NCBI GenBank assembly: GCA_017354895.1
Contig: CP071498.1
Location: 3,534,001-3,598,000, forward strand
Length of the DNA: 64,000 nucleotides
DNA from: Podospora comata
Lineage: Eukaryota > Ascomycota > Sordariomycetes > Sordariales > Podosporaceae
Direction of reading: 5' to 3'
Shown here: positions 46,008-58,252 of the stretch, one piece after another
Layout of the letters: each line of letters begins with the position of its first letter
Numbering within the stretch: position 1 is the stretch's first letter
Notes under the pieces: model-generated
The model's input: the letters and a program-made list of their open reading frames with translations, nothing else
Databases searched by the model: none
What the model was told of the DNA's origin: nothing
Translations under genes and position numbers: made by a program

Positions 46008-47522
46008 TGGCGCTAAAAATACCCAGAATTTCCAGGTTGACTGGAAAGCAGTCAGCAAGACTACAACTGAAAAATGAATACAGAGATCTGGTTGACAGAG
46101 GGCCGCAGGGGCAGGTTGAACTTATCAGGGGTCATCGTTCTTGGGCAGCAATGACTCGACCGTTAATCCAATGGTGCCATGCCGGTTTCCTTGCAAAGAA
46201 CGAACCAGCGAACTCTGTTGGCATCTGGTTAGCTACAAGGAACGATCAAGTGGAGAAACCGTCCGAAGCAGGCCGTTTCAGCAGACAGAGCTGCGGGTCA
46301 TAGCAAACGATAGCGACCTTTCCCAAAGGACTAGAGATCTTCCAGAATTCCACTTGGATCTTGTTCAGCTAGGAGAGATCGGGATCGTCTAAAGGTTTGG
46401 GTGACATGAACATCAACTTCTTTTAGAGACGTGTGAAGCTATATGCTAGACTTGGGCCTCGAAATTGAGCTAGTTTTTGCAAATGTTCTGTTGAGGAGCC
46501 ATCTGAACGAAGCGCATGCCCATTGAGACCCAATCACCTATCGGAAATATCTGGGAGGTTGGGTATCCCAGTTGTTGAAGTATGCTGCCTCACATTGGCG
46601 GATACCAACAGACATTTGGTACTGAAGAGTTCAACGACACACAAACCGTGGTCTGTGTGATGGGAGACGTTGTCAAACTGGTTGTGGGGCACGAGGACAG
46701 CAGACGATATTGCGCGGGAGCCTGCATCGGATCGGACTGGTGGGCAGATAATATGGTGGGAATAGTTGGGGCCTGTGGTATAGTATAACTGCTGCTTTTC
46801 GACGTAAATAGGTAGTGAGGCTTGAAACCAGAAGGAAGCACTTGTTTGTCTCCAGCTACGTCGTGGGAGGTGGTTTGACGATGCTATGCTGTCGAGTATC
46901 ATCAGATGAGGGCACGGATGGTTGTCAATATTATGTGGGTGGTCCACGGGTGATCAGCCAAAGACAAACACCCCTGCAGGTTCGGCAGATGTCTCTGTCG
47001 ATGCCGTGCATATCGCGCTAGTTTAGCGCCCGAGGTGGGGCTTTAATCATCCTGGCAGTGTCACTGTTCCTGTTGATGATTCCACCATCCTCAACATCAT
47101 GGATTTCTTTCACCATGCTGATTTCAATCTCGAGCCAATCACTTCAGTGGGAACACAGAGTCCGTTTGTTTGATTCAGCGAGATGGCTTGTGATGCCGTC
47201 TTTTGTACCATCCACGAATATCAAGCTGATGAACTACCAAGTTATCAGGATGAAAGATGGAAAGATGGGATTTGAACAGCCTACAGGAGCCGGCAATAAC
47301 AGGCCCGGATGAAACCTCATCGAAGCACAAATCAAGAATTGGCTATCTCTGCACCCCTCCCTTTCTATTGCAATCGCCTCGGTAACCGTCACACATGGGC
47401 CATGGCACGTTCCATGGAATGAGACCCCTTGGGGACAGAAAAGGGGCCGTCATGCCCGCCTCGTGGCTCATTGCTTTCTGGGCCTTCATCTACCCTTTCA
47501 GTTTGTTGGTGCTCCACTGGCA
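46008..47522. other. divergent intergenic region, RGS-LOV / GH92
   Basis: This 1.5 kb contains the promoters of two divergent genes. A double GATCG (GATCGGGATCG) lies at 46377-46387, about 370 bases upstream of the RGS-LOV start. The GTG-initiated extension of the GH92 frame back to 47463 is not used as coding. No exon is supported. Confidence 0.5.
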
Positions 47523-50166
47523 ATGCTTGCCCTTCTTGCTCTTTGCTGGCAAGTCCTGGTCGTCGAAGCGCTGGAGGACGCCGTTTTCGATCCGCTCGCC
47601 TACGTCGATCCACTAATTGGGGCCAGCAACGGTGGAAATGTCTTTCCAGGAGCTTCGCTGCCATATGGCATGGCAAAGGCGGTGGCTGATACCAATAGCA
47701 GCAGCAACCAAGGCGGATTCACATTGGATGGCGCGTTTGTCACTGGCTTCAGCGGCATGCACGACAGCGGAACTGGCGGGAGTCCAAGTCTAGGAAACTT
47801 TCCACTGTTCCCCTTCACCAACTGTCCAGAAGGTGACATCAATCGATGTGTTTTCCCCAAAAAGAGCCGAGCTGCCCATGGAGGGTTCGGCAATAACACC
47901 GTGACAGCAAAGCCCGGCACCTTCGGCATCACCCTGAACAACGGCATCAGAGCCGACATGACCACAACCCATCACACGTCACTCTTTAGGTTTACCTTTC
48001 CAACGCTTGGATCAGACGGCCAGCCGGCTCAACCGCTCATCCTGCAGGACCTCACAGACTTGTCTGATTCCCGGCAGGACAACGGAAGCGTAACGGTTGA
48101 CCCCGAGACAGGACGCATCACCGGGAATGCCCGCTTCCTGCCGAGCTTCGGTGGCGGCAACTTTGTGCTGCACTTTTGCACAGACTTCAAAGGCGCCGAT
48201 GTTTTGGACAGCGGGATCTTTGTCAACAGTCGAGGCAGCACAGAGGTAAAGAACTTGACCATTTCCAGGTCGATCAATGGATATCCATTGCCTGGGGGGG
48301 CATTTGTCAGGTTCAGCTCAGGGGCAGAGCCAATCTTGGTCAGGACAGCCAACAGCTTCATCAGTGCTGAACAAGCCTGCAAACACGCCGAAACGGAGAT
48401 TCCAGATTATGACTTTGAGAGGGTGTCAGAAGCTGCTATCGAAAAATGGAGAGAGAAAATGAGCATTATCAAGGTGTCGCCTGCGGGAGTGGAAGGGTCG
48501 CTGTTGACCAACTTTTACAGCGGCATCTATCGGACCATGGTTAATCCTCAGAATTACACCGGGGAAAATCCGTTGTGGGAGAGCAGTGAGCCATACTTTG
48601 ACTCGTTTTATTGCATCTGGGACCTCTTCCGCTCCCAAATTCCGTTTCTTATCATCACTGATCCAGCCGCGGTGGCCGAGATGGTGCGTTCGCTCATAGA
48701 CACCTACCGGCACACTGGCTGGCTGCCAGACTGCCGCATGAGTCTCAACAAGGGCTACACCCAGGTTCGTAGTGCCTGGAAGATTATGTCAATGTTAAAG
48801 ACCTAACCCGAGGCTAGGGTGGATCAAACGCAGACAACGTCCTGGCCGATGCCTTCATCAAGGGCATAAAAGACGGCATCGATGTACTACCCCTCCACTT
48901 CTCATTGGGTCTCACTGACTAACGCATCCACAGTGGGAAGACGGCTACGCAGCCGTAGTCAAAGACGCAGAAGTCGAACCCTACGACTGGTGCTGCGAAG
49001 GCCGTGGCGGCCTCGACAGCTGGAAAGCTCTAGGCTACATCCCCGTTCAAGACTTTGACTACAAAGGCTTCGGCACCATGACCCGCAGCATCTCCCGAAC
49101 CCTCGAGTACGCCTACAACGACTTTTGTATCTCCCAAATCGCCCACGGGCTAGGCCGCACGGCCGACAGGGACAAGTACCTTGCCTCCAGCAGCAACTGG
49201 AAAAACCTCTTCCGCCCTGACCAGACCTCCCTCTGGTGGAACGGCACAAACACAGGCTTCACCGGGTTTTTCCAACCGCGCTACCTCAACGGGACCTGGG
49301 CTTACCAAAACCCCCTTAATTGCTCCAACCTCGACACCTTTTCCGTCTGCTCCCTGCAAAACACCGGGAGGGAAACCTTCGAAAGCTCCATCTGGGAGTA
49401 CAACTTGTATTTTTTTCGTCCCCTTTCCCCTCTTGAGGCCCCCCTTCCCTGACAGTGCAGTAGCTTCGTCCCCCACGACCAATCAACCCTCCTGACCCTC
49501 CTCGGCGGCCCATCCCTCTTCACCTCCCGCCTAGACTACCTCCACAACACAAACATAACCTACATCGGCAACGAACCCTCCTTCCTCACCGTCTTCCAAT
49601 ACCACTACTCCGCCCGCCCCGCCCTCTCCGCCCTCCGATCCCACAGTTACATCCCCTCCTACTTCTCCCCCACCCCCTCCGGCCTCCCCGGCAACGACGA
49701 CTCGGGCGCAATGGGCTCGTTTGTCGCGCTCTCAATGATGGGCCTCTTCCCCAACCCGGGACAAAACGTTTACCTTGTTACTCCGCCGTTTTTCGAACAA
49801 GTCAACATTACCAGCCCGGTAACGGGAAAGGTGGCAAGGGTGAGGAATGTTAATTTTGATGGGGGGTACAAGAGTGTATACATCCAGAGTGCGACGCTCG
49901 ATGGGGAGAGATACACCAAGAACTGGGTTGATCACAGTTTTTTCACCGAGGGGAAGGAGTTGGTGCTTGTGCTGGGGGATGGGGAGAGTGATTGGGGGAC
50001 GGGGGTGGGGGATCTGCCGCCTAGTTTGGGGCAGTATGTTGGTTTTGTGGGGGGGAATGGAACAGCTGTGAATGATACCAGTACTATAACGGGGTGGAAA
50101 AGGGGGTTGGAAGAGGTAGTTGGGAGGGCGTGGAGGAGTGGTTATGTTGGGGATGTAAAAGTATGA
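47523..50166 (+). CDS. secreted alpha-mannosidase, glycoside hydrolase family 92
   Basis: Four exons are read: 47523-48764, 48818-48883, 48934-49406 and 49461-50166. They give 828 residues in continuous phase. The chosen ATG gives the signal peptide MLALLALCWQVLVVEA; the frame is open further upstream but without ATG. GH92 marks are YVDPLIGASNGGNVFPGASL, the FSGMHDSGTGGSPSLGNFPL block, YDWCCEGRGGLDSW, SISRTLEYAYNDF, FVPHDQ and the catalytic-Asp region LPGNDDSGAMGS. GH92 enzymes are calcium-dependent exo-alpha-mannosidases, mostly alpha-1,2, that act on N-glycans and mannoprotein. Many Asn-X-Ser/Thr sites fit secretion. It probably trims mannan or scavenges sugars outside the cell. Confidence 0.93.
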
Positions 50167-51051
50167 GAGATGAGGGCGATGGTTTCACCAAGAATATACC
50201 ATAGAAATAATGAAAAAGATGGAAGAGATTTTCTTTTTTTTTTTAGAAAAAAAAAGGGACACGTTTCTCCCTGCACAAAGTCCAGCTCGGCTACAGTACC
50301 CGGTCACCCTCCCTTTGAAATAATCGTCATTGACGGATCAGCAAAACGTGGAATTGTTATTACCTAACTTACTTTTTTTTCTAGAAGAAAGAAAAGGCCT
50401 CATAGGGTGATCATTAGGCATTTCAAGATGGTTAATAGGCCTTTGAAGATATTCGGAAGGCCTATTGTTGATACCTGCGGAAGCATGCGATATAGGTTAA
50501 CCTACTTTTGTGTGCCAATTATTTTGTGGTGAGGGTGCCGGTCCAACTTCCCACCACTTCATGGCATCTTTCAGGGGTTCACTCTTGGCTACACTAGCAG
50601 TCTCCATTCTTGCTAACGATATAGCATTCATCGCTACCCCAATATATTGCAAACGAAAAGAAAAACTAAGTACAAGACCACCTGAGTCATAATAAATGCA
50701 AGCCAGCAAATACCTAGTCATCAGTCTATGGGGTATCAACAACATCAAACTTGTCAGGCACCGCCCTTTATCATAGGCTTTGTTTGACCCCATACCTACC
50801 TATACACACACCAAAACATAAAGGCAAAACAAGATATAATGTAAGCCTCTGCTGTGACCCGACACTTTGCTAAAACTCGATGAAAGCTGTACAAAGCCTT
50901 CCCAGCTTCCTCGTTGCTCAAATCCTACACGACTCAGTCGTTGCTCTCCAGCCACCAAGGCAATATTAGTATGTCGTATGTCGTTCCCAAACCGGAGGGG
51001 AAACAGAAAAGTAAAATAATACAGTGATGAAACCAAAGAATTCCTCCTTCA
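50167..51051. other. convergent intergenic region
   Basis: The 3' flanks of GH92 and the F-box gene. Between about 50395 and 50475 the word AGGCCT / AGGCATT recurs four times in degenerate form. No exon is supported. Confidence 0.5.
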
Positions 51052-52568
51052 TCAATAGTCGTCGTCATAAGGGGAGTGCATCATCTGACAATGGTGGCAG
51101 ACGAGCTCCTCAGGGTCGTATGTATCCATGTCTGGATTCTCATACTCTTCCGGGAGGATTATGGTGCCAGTGGTGCGGTCAAACTCAGCCCAGACTCGCT
51201 CCTCGCTATCCCTGCTCACCGGCACGCGCTTCCACAGGGTCCGTCGGTTTTGCCACGTCGTCTCCGGTTGCCCTTCTTCCGCAGGCACAGCTGGTATTTT
51301 GACCGTCCCGTGGTGCGAGTGATGGCCGTGGTGACCACCGCCCATGGGGAGAGAAGATCCGTTAGTCTTCTTCTTGCTCTGCAGGTACTCCTCAGCCAGG
51401 ACCTTCCAAGCCCGGACTGCTCTGGGCTCCCAGTCGCCGTCCGACTGTTTCCGCACCCTGTTGGACGAGACGTAGGCAGAGTCCGACTTGAGAAATAATC
51501 CGTCGTCTCTGACCATCCTGACAAGATGACTTGCCATATCTGAGCCCCACTGACACTCGGGGATGCCAGTTAGCTGGAGCTCCTTCAGGCTCATGGAGAG
51601 GTCGTGGCCTGTCAAGGCGTGCATCTCAACTGGAGAGGGCGCGGTGAGGAAGTCGGAAGGAAAGTTGACCAAATCGATCCTCAGCGACTCGAGTGCGGGG
51701 AGCAGACGAGGGCGCGGCTGGGTGGTGTCATGATCAGGATCGAAGGGTGGTCGAAGAACGGTAAGGAAGTCGACAACCTGAAGCCATGTGTAGCTGCGGA
51801 ATCCTCGTCGGGCAAGGGTATTGTCATAAACACGAGGGATTACTCGAAGTCGGAGGGGATTCCGTGTCGGGTTTGACGTCGGGTAGGGCGCCCTATGCTC
51901 GCGTTCGAAGTCTTCGTCGTAGTACCTAGCAGTGATCCGCATCGTGATGTGCGTTATCTGCTTGCGGTGCTCGAGCCTAAGGCTTCGGAAATTCTGGAGG
52001 GCAAGGCAATCGGTAAAGACAAAAGTGTTGTTTCTCCACAGAAAACGCTCTCCTTCATCGTGATAGGCCCTGCACGTGGCAAGAAAGTTGATGGCGATCT
52101 GGGCCTTAGACATCTTCTTCTCTTCGGGGAGGAGAACATGGGGGTTGAGCTTGGACAGTGGGTCGATAATGGGTTGGCTGCTTGTGAGTGAGTACTCAAG
52201 AATGTACAGAATGATCTCGACTGGTAGACTTGGCAATCGCTGGTCAGACCTCCCACTGCGGGAGGAGCGGCGCGCCGCCTTTGAGTCGGCCCAGGTCCCG
52301 CGAGAGCCTGTTGGGTCGTTGAGATCTAACGTCAGTCGACGGTCCCACGAGATACCATTCTCCCGAAGAAGCTTCTTGAGACGCAGGTTTTCTTCAGCAA
52401 GTCGCCTGTTCTCTTGCCGCGCAGGGTTGTTGTACCACGCTTCCACCTGCTCTTCATTATCGCGCAGCTCAAAGGGCGGCACGAACTGGGGCATTGTCAG
52501 TCAGAGTGTCAGTCAGGTTGCGGGAATTATCGTACAAAGCTTACATTTTCTGTATCAAAGATGTCCAT
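51052..52568 (-). CDS. F-box / leucine-zipper-like protein
   Basis: Two exons (52568-52545 and 52485-51052) give 485 residues. The start MDIFDTEN in a 24-base exon is spliced with GTAAGC/CCCCAG signals to FVPPFELRDNEEQVEAWYNN; an ATG further down the same frame at 52494 lies inside the proposed intron. A short coiled coil (ENRRLAEENLRLKKLLRENG) precedes an F-box-like segment (LPSLPVEIILYILEYSLTSS). The rest is leucine-rich (LPALESLRIDLVNFPSDFL, LSMSLKELQLTGIPEC) with a His-rich loop (GGGHHGHHSHHG) and a CxxC motif (VCHHCQMMHSPYDDDY) at the C-terminus. F-box proteins recruit substrates to SCF ubiquitin ligases; the target is unknown. The family is common in Sordariomycetes. Confidence 0.85.
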
Positions 52569-54302
52569 GACGACGGCGACGGTAGACTTTATTGCGGAAA
52601 GATACGGTGAAGATACGCGAAGGAGAGGTGGTGAAGTTCGGCGATAAGTGGACTGAGTGATGGTGGGATGATTGGGTGAATGAGTTATGTCCCACGTCAA
52701 ATCCCCGCACACCACCTAGAAGAAAAGTGCAGAAGGCTTGATAAGAACAAACTCGGCACCGGGCCCCAATCATGGAATTGCGGTTTGGTGTGGGAGTTAT
52801 ATGCAAAGCTTCAGAATTTGGGATGCGCTCAGGGGCGCTCCGCGGCGGTTGGTAAAAGGCCGGGGACCTCCGGTGAGCCGTGGCCCAGATGCCACAAGCA
52901 GTCGGGACTCGAGCGGGATCTGAGGCAACAGAGTCCAGTTTGGTTTCCTGTGTTCACGTCGAGAATGGGGGGACAAAGAGCGAGTAATGGGTAACGGGTA
53001 ATGAACAAGACAGAGAGATGCTCTGTTGGGTGGGTGGATCGTTGAGTTTTGCGGCTGGTGCGAGGAATTTCGGTCGGGTGGCCGCCACTCGCGCCGAGGG
53101 GGTAACCTAACCAACGGCCACACTTTGGCAGCTGCTTCTCACGGGTGACGGATTCGGGTGAGAGAGACGATTCACCAGAATGATTTTATCGCGATTGGCA
53201 GCGCCAAAGTATCGATGAAAAAGTGGAAGACAACAACGGTAAGCTTCGGGTGGAGGGGGACCAGTCGCAGTCGGGATCTGGGGGCGTCGCGAGCTGTAGA
53301 TGTGGAGACAAGAGTGTAGCCCCACTTAAGTTTTAATCAACCGTCGGATTCCTTTTTGGGAAGCCACCTTGTGGCCACGAAGGGGGCGATGAGAGCATCG
53401 TGAAGTGAAGAACCTCCAGATGGCACCATGTTTGGTAAGGTATCGTAATCCAACCTGGAATGAGTCAGGATGTGGTGAGAGATACATATAGAACATCTCA
53501 TGATCCCGTGGATGATGCGGAAGAGTATTTGAGTTGAACAGTGCCGTCAGTATCGAACAGTGCAAAGACGCTCGCTGAGCCAATTTGCCGTTAGACTGGC
53601 AATTCGCACAGAAATAGGGTCAGTCCGGAGCTGTATATCATAGCATGTGAAAATGGCTATCTTCGGTGTCGCCGGTGTTTTCATCTACGCGTCACTGGCG
53701 TTTGATGCTTGAATCGGAACGCCGTCGTGTACCCATAAGATCATGGGATTCCACGATGGCTCCCGAGCTGTAGGTGTCTGCAACTGACCTTTCATTCCAT
53801 GCCCAATTCCGATCGATTATCATAATACTCCGAACAGCTAATTGCACGACAAACAGCAATTCGGCAGAGCTACCATATATACAACCCGCCTACCAGGCCT
53901 GAGCTGCAAGGAGCCACGGGAGCTAAGCTGCCCCTCACCGCACAGAGCTGCTTTGACACTCAGACTGACGTCAACGACCCTTTGTGCTGCGGCATCCTCC
54001 GATTCCTCCGCCGATTCAAACGGCCGAGCCTTCCCTCCATAAATCACAGAACGGGTGTTCGATGACGCGGTGCAATTCAGGCACCCCGCGTCTCTGGCGT
54101 CCACGGGGTCCTCTTACATCATGGCTTCAGACGGGCCATATAGGAAAGGTATCCCAGGTCAGGAGCTCTCCTTTTTACACAAAACACCACCCTAAAACCT
54201 TCAAAGTCAACACACTACCCACTTCACACCGTGACCACTCCTACTACTACTACTACAACAACCGCACTCCTACCTACCAGATCATATTACAGCACCGCCA
54301 TC
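52569..54302. other. divergent intergenic region, F-box gene / bli-3
   Basis: A 1.7 kb interval containing both promoters. No exon is supported. CCGATCGATTATC at 53809-53821 is noted separately. The sequence from 54185 to 54302, with ACTACTACTACTAC and short CA-rich runs, should be the bli-3 leader. Confidence 0.5.
53811..53817 (+). promoter_or_regulatory. GATCGAT motif, possible White Collar Complex site upstream of bli-3
   Basis: GATCGAT lies about 490 bases before the bli-3 start. The White Collar Complex of Neurospora binds GATC-type elements, and bli-3 is a light-induced gene there. The word is short and also occurs elsewhere in this window, so the assignment is tentative. Confidence 0.3.
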
Positions 54303-54978
54303 ATGTCCTCAGGATTCTCCAACACATCGGGCGTCAAGCACCCCGACCCCTACAAGGAGGCCAACCTCGACACCCAGGTCTCTACTCAAACTAAGCTCGA
54401 CGACCTCAGCAAGTTCATGGATGCCTCCAAGTTCTGCATGATGACCACGGTCAACCCCAAGACCCATCAATTGGTCTCCAGATGCATGGCCCTGGCTGGT
54501 CAAGTAGGTTGACGCTCATGTAGCCCATCAATAACCGGATATTAACATTCAATTCCAGGAAAACGGCGGACTCGACCTCCTCTTCCACACCAATACCGAG
54601 TCAGGCAAGACCGACGACCTCGCCGCCGACACACACATCAACGTTGGCTTCCTCAACAACTCTGGCGAATGGGCTTCCGTCAGTGGAACCACCGAAATTA
54701 TCACTGATCGGGAGCTCGTAAAGAAGCACTACAAGCCTCATCTGAAGGCTTGGGTTGGCGACTTGGGCGATGGCGTCCACGATGGCTCTGCCAATGACCC
54801 CAGAATCGGCATCATCCGCGTCAAGATGGCTACAGCTCACTATGCCATCTCGCACAAGAACATTGCCAGCAGATTGACCGAGGTGGCCAAGGGTGTGGTG
54901 ACTGGCGATACGGCCGTGGTGAACAGGCTGCGCGAGATTAGCGAAGAGGAGGTTTCCAAGCTCAGACTGACTCACTAG
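54303..54978 (+). CDS. bli-3: BLI-3-like FMN-binding split-barrel protein (pyridoxamine-phosphate-oxidase-like)
   Basis: Two exons (54303-54503 and 54559-54978) give 206 residues. The start MSSGFSNTSGVKHPDPYKEA and the motifs FCMMTTVNP, LVSRCMAL, LLFHTNTESGKTDDL, HINVGFLNNSGEWASVSGT, LKAWVGDLGDGVHDG and DPRIGIIRVK match the BLI-3 / general-stress-protein-26 branch of the PNPOx-like fold. Proteins of this fold bind flavin or related cofactors; the reaction of BLI-3 is not established. In Neurospora bli-3 is one of the classic blue-light-induced transcripts. The gene converges with dph5, whose stop lies only 120 bases beyond its own. Confidence 0.9.
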
Positions 54979-55101
54979 AAGGGTTCCGGGGGCGGGAAGA
55001 AGCAACTCAAAATCTCAAGACATTAAACAGGCGTCATACGGGGAGCTAGCAAAGCTTGAGCATAGCCAAAATTGATTTTGTTTTCTTCTTTTGAAGCATT
55101 C

Positions 55102-55965
55102 TCAATGCTTTCCCTCATAATCAGCCTTCCATATCCTGTCCCAGTTCTCCTTGTTGACAGCAAATTCCCTGACATAGTCATGTTCCAGCTCGTGTGTCCT
55201 CCTGCCAAGCAGCACCAAACTGTGAAGCGGCCCTCCAAGCAGCTCATCGGCATCGCAAAGCTCTTTGAGTGTACCGGCAACAAACTTCTCCGTCTTGCCT
55301 CCCACCCTCGCAGCGCCAATAGCAAGACTGTCTGGCCCGTACACACCCTCCTTCTTTTCCTCCTCAACCTCCAGCATTTGACTGGCGCAAGTCCCGACGG
55401 TCATATACCTAGGTGGCTCATAAATCTTTCTCCCCCTCGCCATATTCTCCAAGCTCTGCTCCTTAACCTTGATATCCAGCAGCACCAGCGTATGCAGCCC
55501 AATCTGCCTATTCTCCTTGATCCGATCATAAAAGCTCGCTGGCCTCCAATTGTCCAAAAAGAACACCATCGACACCGTCTGCCCAAAGTTGTACAGCTGC
55601 AACCCCGCCGCGCCGATGCCAGACATGATGCTCGCGTTAGGCACAGTCCCGACTTGGATGCCGAGCTCGCGAGCCCTCAGGACGAGGTCGGTGTGTGTAG
55701 TCGCGCCAAAGGGGTCGCCGACGACGCAAAAGGCGACGTCCTCCTTGTCGGCGTCGCGGAGGATCTCATCCGAGTTGGACTCGACCATTTCGCGGTCGGC
55801 GATGGAGATGGGGCGGCCGTAGTAGGACTCGAGGACGGACTGGTCGACGAGGAGGATCGAGGTGTAGGCTTCGAGGTAGACGCGGGAGGCGCGCTTGACG
55901 ATCTCGAGGCCCTTGACCGTGATGTCGGTCTCGTCTGAGAGGCCTAGGCCGACGAGGTAGAGCAT
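55102..55965 (-). CDS. dph5: diphthine methyl ester synthase Dph5
   Basis: A single exon of 287 residues, the family's normal length. It opens [20 protein letters not shown], the SAM-dependent tetrapyrrole-methylase fold start. It keeps the conserved [11 protein letters not shown], the [18 protein letters not shown] loop that binds S-adenosylmethionine, [20 protein letters not shown] and the [11 protein letters not shown] region. Dph5 methylates the modified histidine of elongation factor 2 in diphthamide biosynthesis. It shares a 413-base divergent promoter with snu23. Identification is secure. Confidence 0.97.
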   Translation of the reverse strand: MLYLVGLGLSDETDITVKGLEIVKRASRVYLEAYTSILLVDQSVLESYYGRPISIADREMVESNSDEILRDADKEDVAFCVVGDPFGATTHTDLVLRARELGIQVGTVPNASIMSGIGAAGLQLYNFGQTVSMVFFLDNWRPASFYDRIKENRQIGLHTLVLLDIKVKEQSLENMARGRKIYEPPRYMTVGTCASQMLEVEEEKKEGVYGPDSLAIGAARVGGKTEKFVAGTLKELCDADELLGGPLHSLVLLGRRTHELEHDYVREFAVNKENWDRIWKADYEGKH

Positions 55966-56378
55966 TTTGGTGGTTTGTAGGGGTACTGTAGGAGGGTGTA
56001 GTTCTAGGTGGTAAGGGAGGAGAACCTTGGCGGTGGGAGGGGAGGTGGGAAAGATTGTTTTTTTTTTTTTTTTGATCGATGTTGAGTTTGATGGGTACCT
56101 TGAATTCGGTGATGGGTAGGTGAGGGGAAAGGTACCATACTATTAGCCTACCCCGCCAAAGCTGCCCCCTCCAAAATTTCCAAAGACAAGCTTTCCAGTG
56201 CTCACCCCCCCCTGTCGATGGCTGTCCGCTGTTAACCGTGCACATTGAACCAACCAATTTACAACGCGGCGCGTTCAAACTTTCAACAATCCATTTCAAC
56301 AAAACCCAACACTTGTCCTCGAGAATTACCACCAACCTATCTACCATCTCTAACCCGCTCGTCGCATCAACCGCCAAG
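55966..56378. promoter_or_regulatory. bidirectional promoter, dph5 / snu23
   Basis: 413 bases separate the start codons of these divergent housekeeping genes. An 18-base T-run lies at about 56057-56074. I see no canonical TATA box, as is common for housekeeping genes. Confidence 0.55.
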
Positions 56379-57089
56379 ATGACAGGCAAAGGCTCCGCCT
56401 ACGGCCAAGCAGCCGGCGACACCGACTTTCGCAAAAAGTACGACCTCGACGAGTACGCCGCCAAAGCCGCCGCCCGCGAAGCCGCCGAGAAGGAAGAGCG
56501 CAAAGCCCGGTACGAAGCCAAGCTGGCGGGCAAGAAATACTACAAGCCCATGGACGGTACCGAGACTCTCACCGTCGCGCGCAATGCCACGCAGGACTTT
56601 TCCAAGATGGTCGGCACGACGTCTCTGGTGCCAGCCGGCGCCGGGGTCGGAAAAAGAGGACGGGGCGCTGGCTTCTACTGCGAGGCTTGCGACTTGACGT
56701 TCAAGGACAATCTACAATGGCTGGAGCACACGAATAGCATGCAGCACCAGCGGGCTGTCGGTGCGACGGGGCAGGTGAAGAAGGCGACGGCGGAGGAGGT
56801 GCATGCTAGGATTGAGGCGCTGTGGCAAAGGCAGCAGGAGTTGAAGAGGGAGCAGGTTATCACCTTGCAGGAGAGGTTGGAGGTTAGGAAGGAGGAGGAG
56901 GAGAAGGAAAGGGAGGAGAGGAGGAGGAAGAGGAAGGAGGCGGAGGAGAAGAAGAGGTTGGAGAAGGAGGCGGCGTTGAAGGCGAAGACGGACTATGGGG
57001 AGGATGTGAGGATCGAGGGGGAGCATGACGAGGATGATATGATGGCCGCCATGGGGTTTACTGGCTTCGGGACGACGGCGAAGAAATGA
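56379..57089 (+). CDS. snu23: U4/U6.U5 tri-snRNP zinc-finger protein Snu23 (ZMAT2)
   Basis: A single exon of 236 residues from the ATG at 56379. The frame is open upstream to 56238, but only a GTG lies there. The order is family-typical: FRKKYDLDEYAAKAAAREAA with an adjoining charged helix, the KKYYKPMDGTETLTVARNAT block, then a U1-type C2H2 zinc finger FYCEACDLTFKDNLQWLEHT with the second His pair in NSMQHQRAVG. A long Glu/Lys/Arg coiled coil and an acidic tail ending FTGFGTTAKK follow. Snu23 is part of the pre-catalytic spliceosome and contacts the U6 5' splice-site region. Nuclear location is expected. Confidence 0.93.
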   Translation: MTGKGSAYGQAAGDTDFRKKYDLDEYAAKAAAREAAEKEERKARYEAKLAGKKYYKPMDGTETLTVARNATQDFSKMVGTTSLVPAGAGVGKRGRGAGFYCEACDLTFKDNLQWLEHTNSMQHQRAVGATGQVKKATAEEVHARIEALWQRQQELKREQVITLQERLEVRKEEEEKEREERRRKRKEAEEKKRLEKEAALKAKTDYGEDVRIEGEHDEDDMMAAMGFTGFGTTAKK

Positions 57090-57656
57090 GGATCTTGCTC
57101 GGGGGTTTTGGTTATGTCTTTGCAAAAAGATTGGGTGCACGAAAGATACCATATGCATGGCGTGGGCGTTTGGATTTTATTGGAACATTTGGTTGGGACT
57201 AGCGGAAGAGTAACAGGCAAACAGAGTAAGCCTGCATAACGGCCCCAATAATGAATCATTTTGGATATCTTTTGCTGAACATGAAAGCAAACAGTCTCGA
57301 GGCCCCCCAATCCCGTGATGGTGGTTGGAACAGAGACCGGGACAGGGACCCCCCTGTCGCCGTTTTCATTCGGGAGGCGGGGAACCCGCCCGCTTTTTGA
57401 TCCCGCTGCTGCAAGAAGCCGCTGGACCCATGTCATCGTCTTGACACCATTCAAGTCGACAAACGCCCGGAGCCCCACGATTGCACGACAGCATCAGTCT
57501 TACCAAACCAGCGTTGAATCGAACACGCCCAATCTCGTCCGCGAGTTTGAACCCGTAATTCAAACAAATACTTCCCAGAACCACCCCACCAAAACCTCCC
57601 AGCTAGCAGGCTTCAAGCACACAACACCATACCACAATCACCACATCATCAACACC
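57090..57656. other. intergenic, promoter of the E2 gene
   Basis: The 3' flank of snu23 and the 5' leader of the E2 gene. The reading frame is open upstream of the E2 start to 57315, but that extension shows no family similarity. Confidence 0.5.
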
Positions 57657-58252
57657 ATGTCCAGCGTTTCTTCAGTAGCGGCCGCCTCCCTCCTCAAGCG
57701 ACAGCTCAAACAAATGCAAACCGACAAAGACATTCCAGGCATCTCATGCGGCCTCGTCTCGGACAATAATATCTTTGAGTGGGAAGTCATGCTGATGATC
57801 AGCGACGAGTGTAAATACTACGGCGGTCTGTCTCCGCTTCTCAACCACCCCCTTATATCCCATCGCTAACCTTGTATGTGTATACAGGAGGCAACTTCCG
57901 CGCCATCCTCACATTCCCCCCAACCTATCCCTTGATGCCCCCCAAGCTCGTCTTCCAGTCACCCATCCCGTTCCACCCAAACATCTATCCCGACGGGAGA
58001 TTGTGTATTTCGATCTTGCACCCCCCAGAAGAGGACATTTCGGGGTATGAAAAGGCTAGCGAGAGGTGGAGTCCGGTGCAGAGCCCCGAGTCGATATTGC
58101 TCAGTGTGATTAGCTTATTTGAGGATCCGAATGACGAGAGTCCGGCGAATTTGGACGCGGCGGTGTTGTTGAGGGAGGAGAGGGAGGGGAAGAGTAGGGA
58201 GTTTAGGAAAAGGGTCAGGCAGTGTGTTAGGGAGAGTTTGGGAGAGGATTAA
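57657..58252 (+). CDS. ubc7: Ubc7-type E2 ubiquitin-conjugating enzyme
   Basis: Two exons: 57657-57825 and 57888 (or 57891)-58252, giving 177 or 176 residues. The start MSSVSSVAAASLLKRQLKQM leads into SDNNIFEWEV, the YGGNFRAILTFPPTYPLMPP stretch, FHPNIYPDGRLCISILHPPE with the catalytic cysteine, and the acidic insertion EEDISGYEKASERWSPVQSP. That 13-residue insertion marks the Ubc7/UBE2G/Cdc34 group. The end has NDESPANLDAA and VRQCVRESLGED. Ubc7 works with Hrd1 and Doa10 in ER-associated degradation. Ubc15-like assignment is the alternative. The acceptor CAGGAG gives two choices three bases apart; the downstream one gives the family-standard YYGGNF. Confidence 0.92.
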
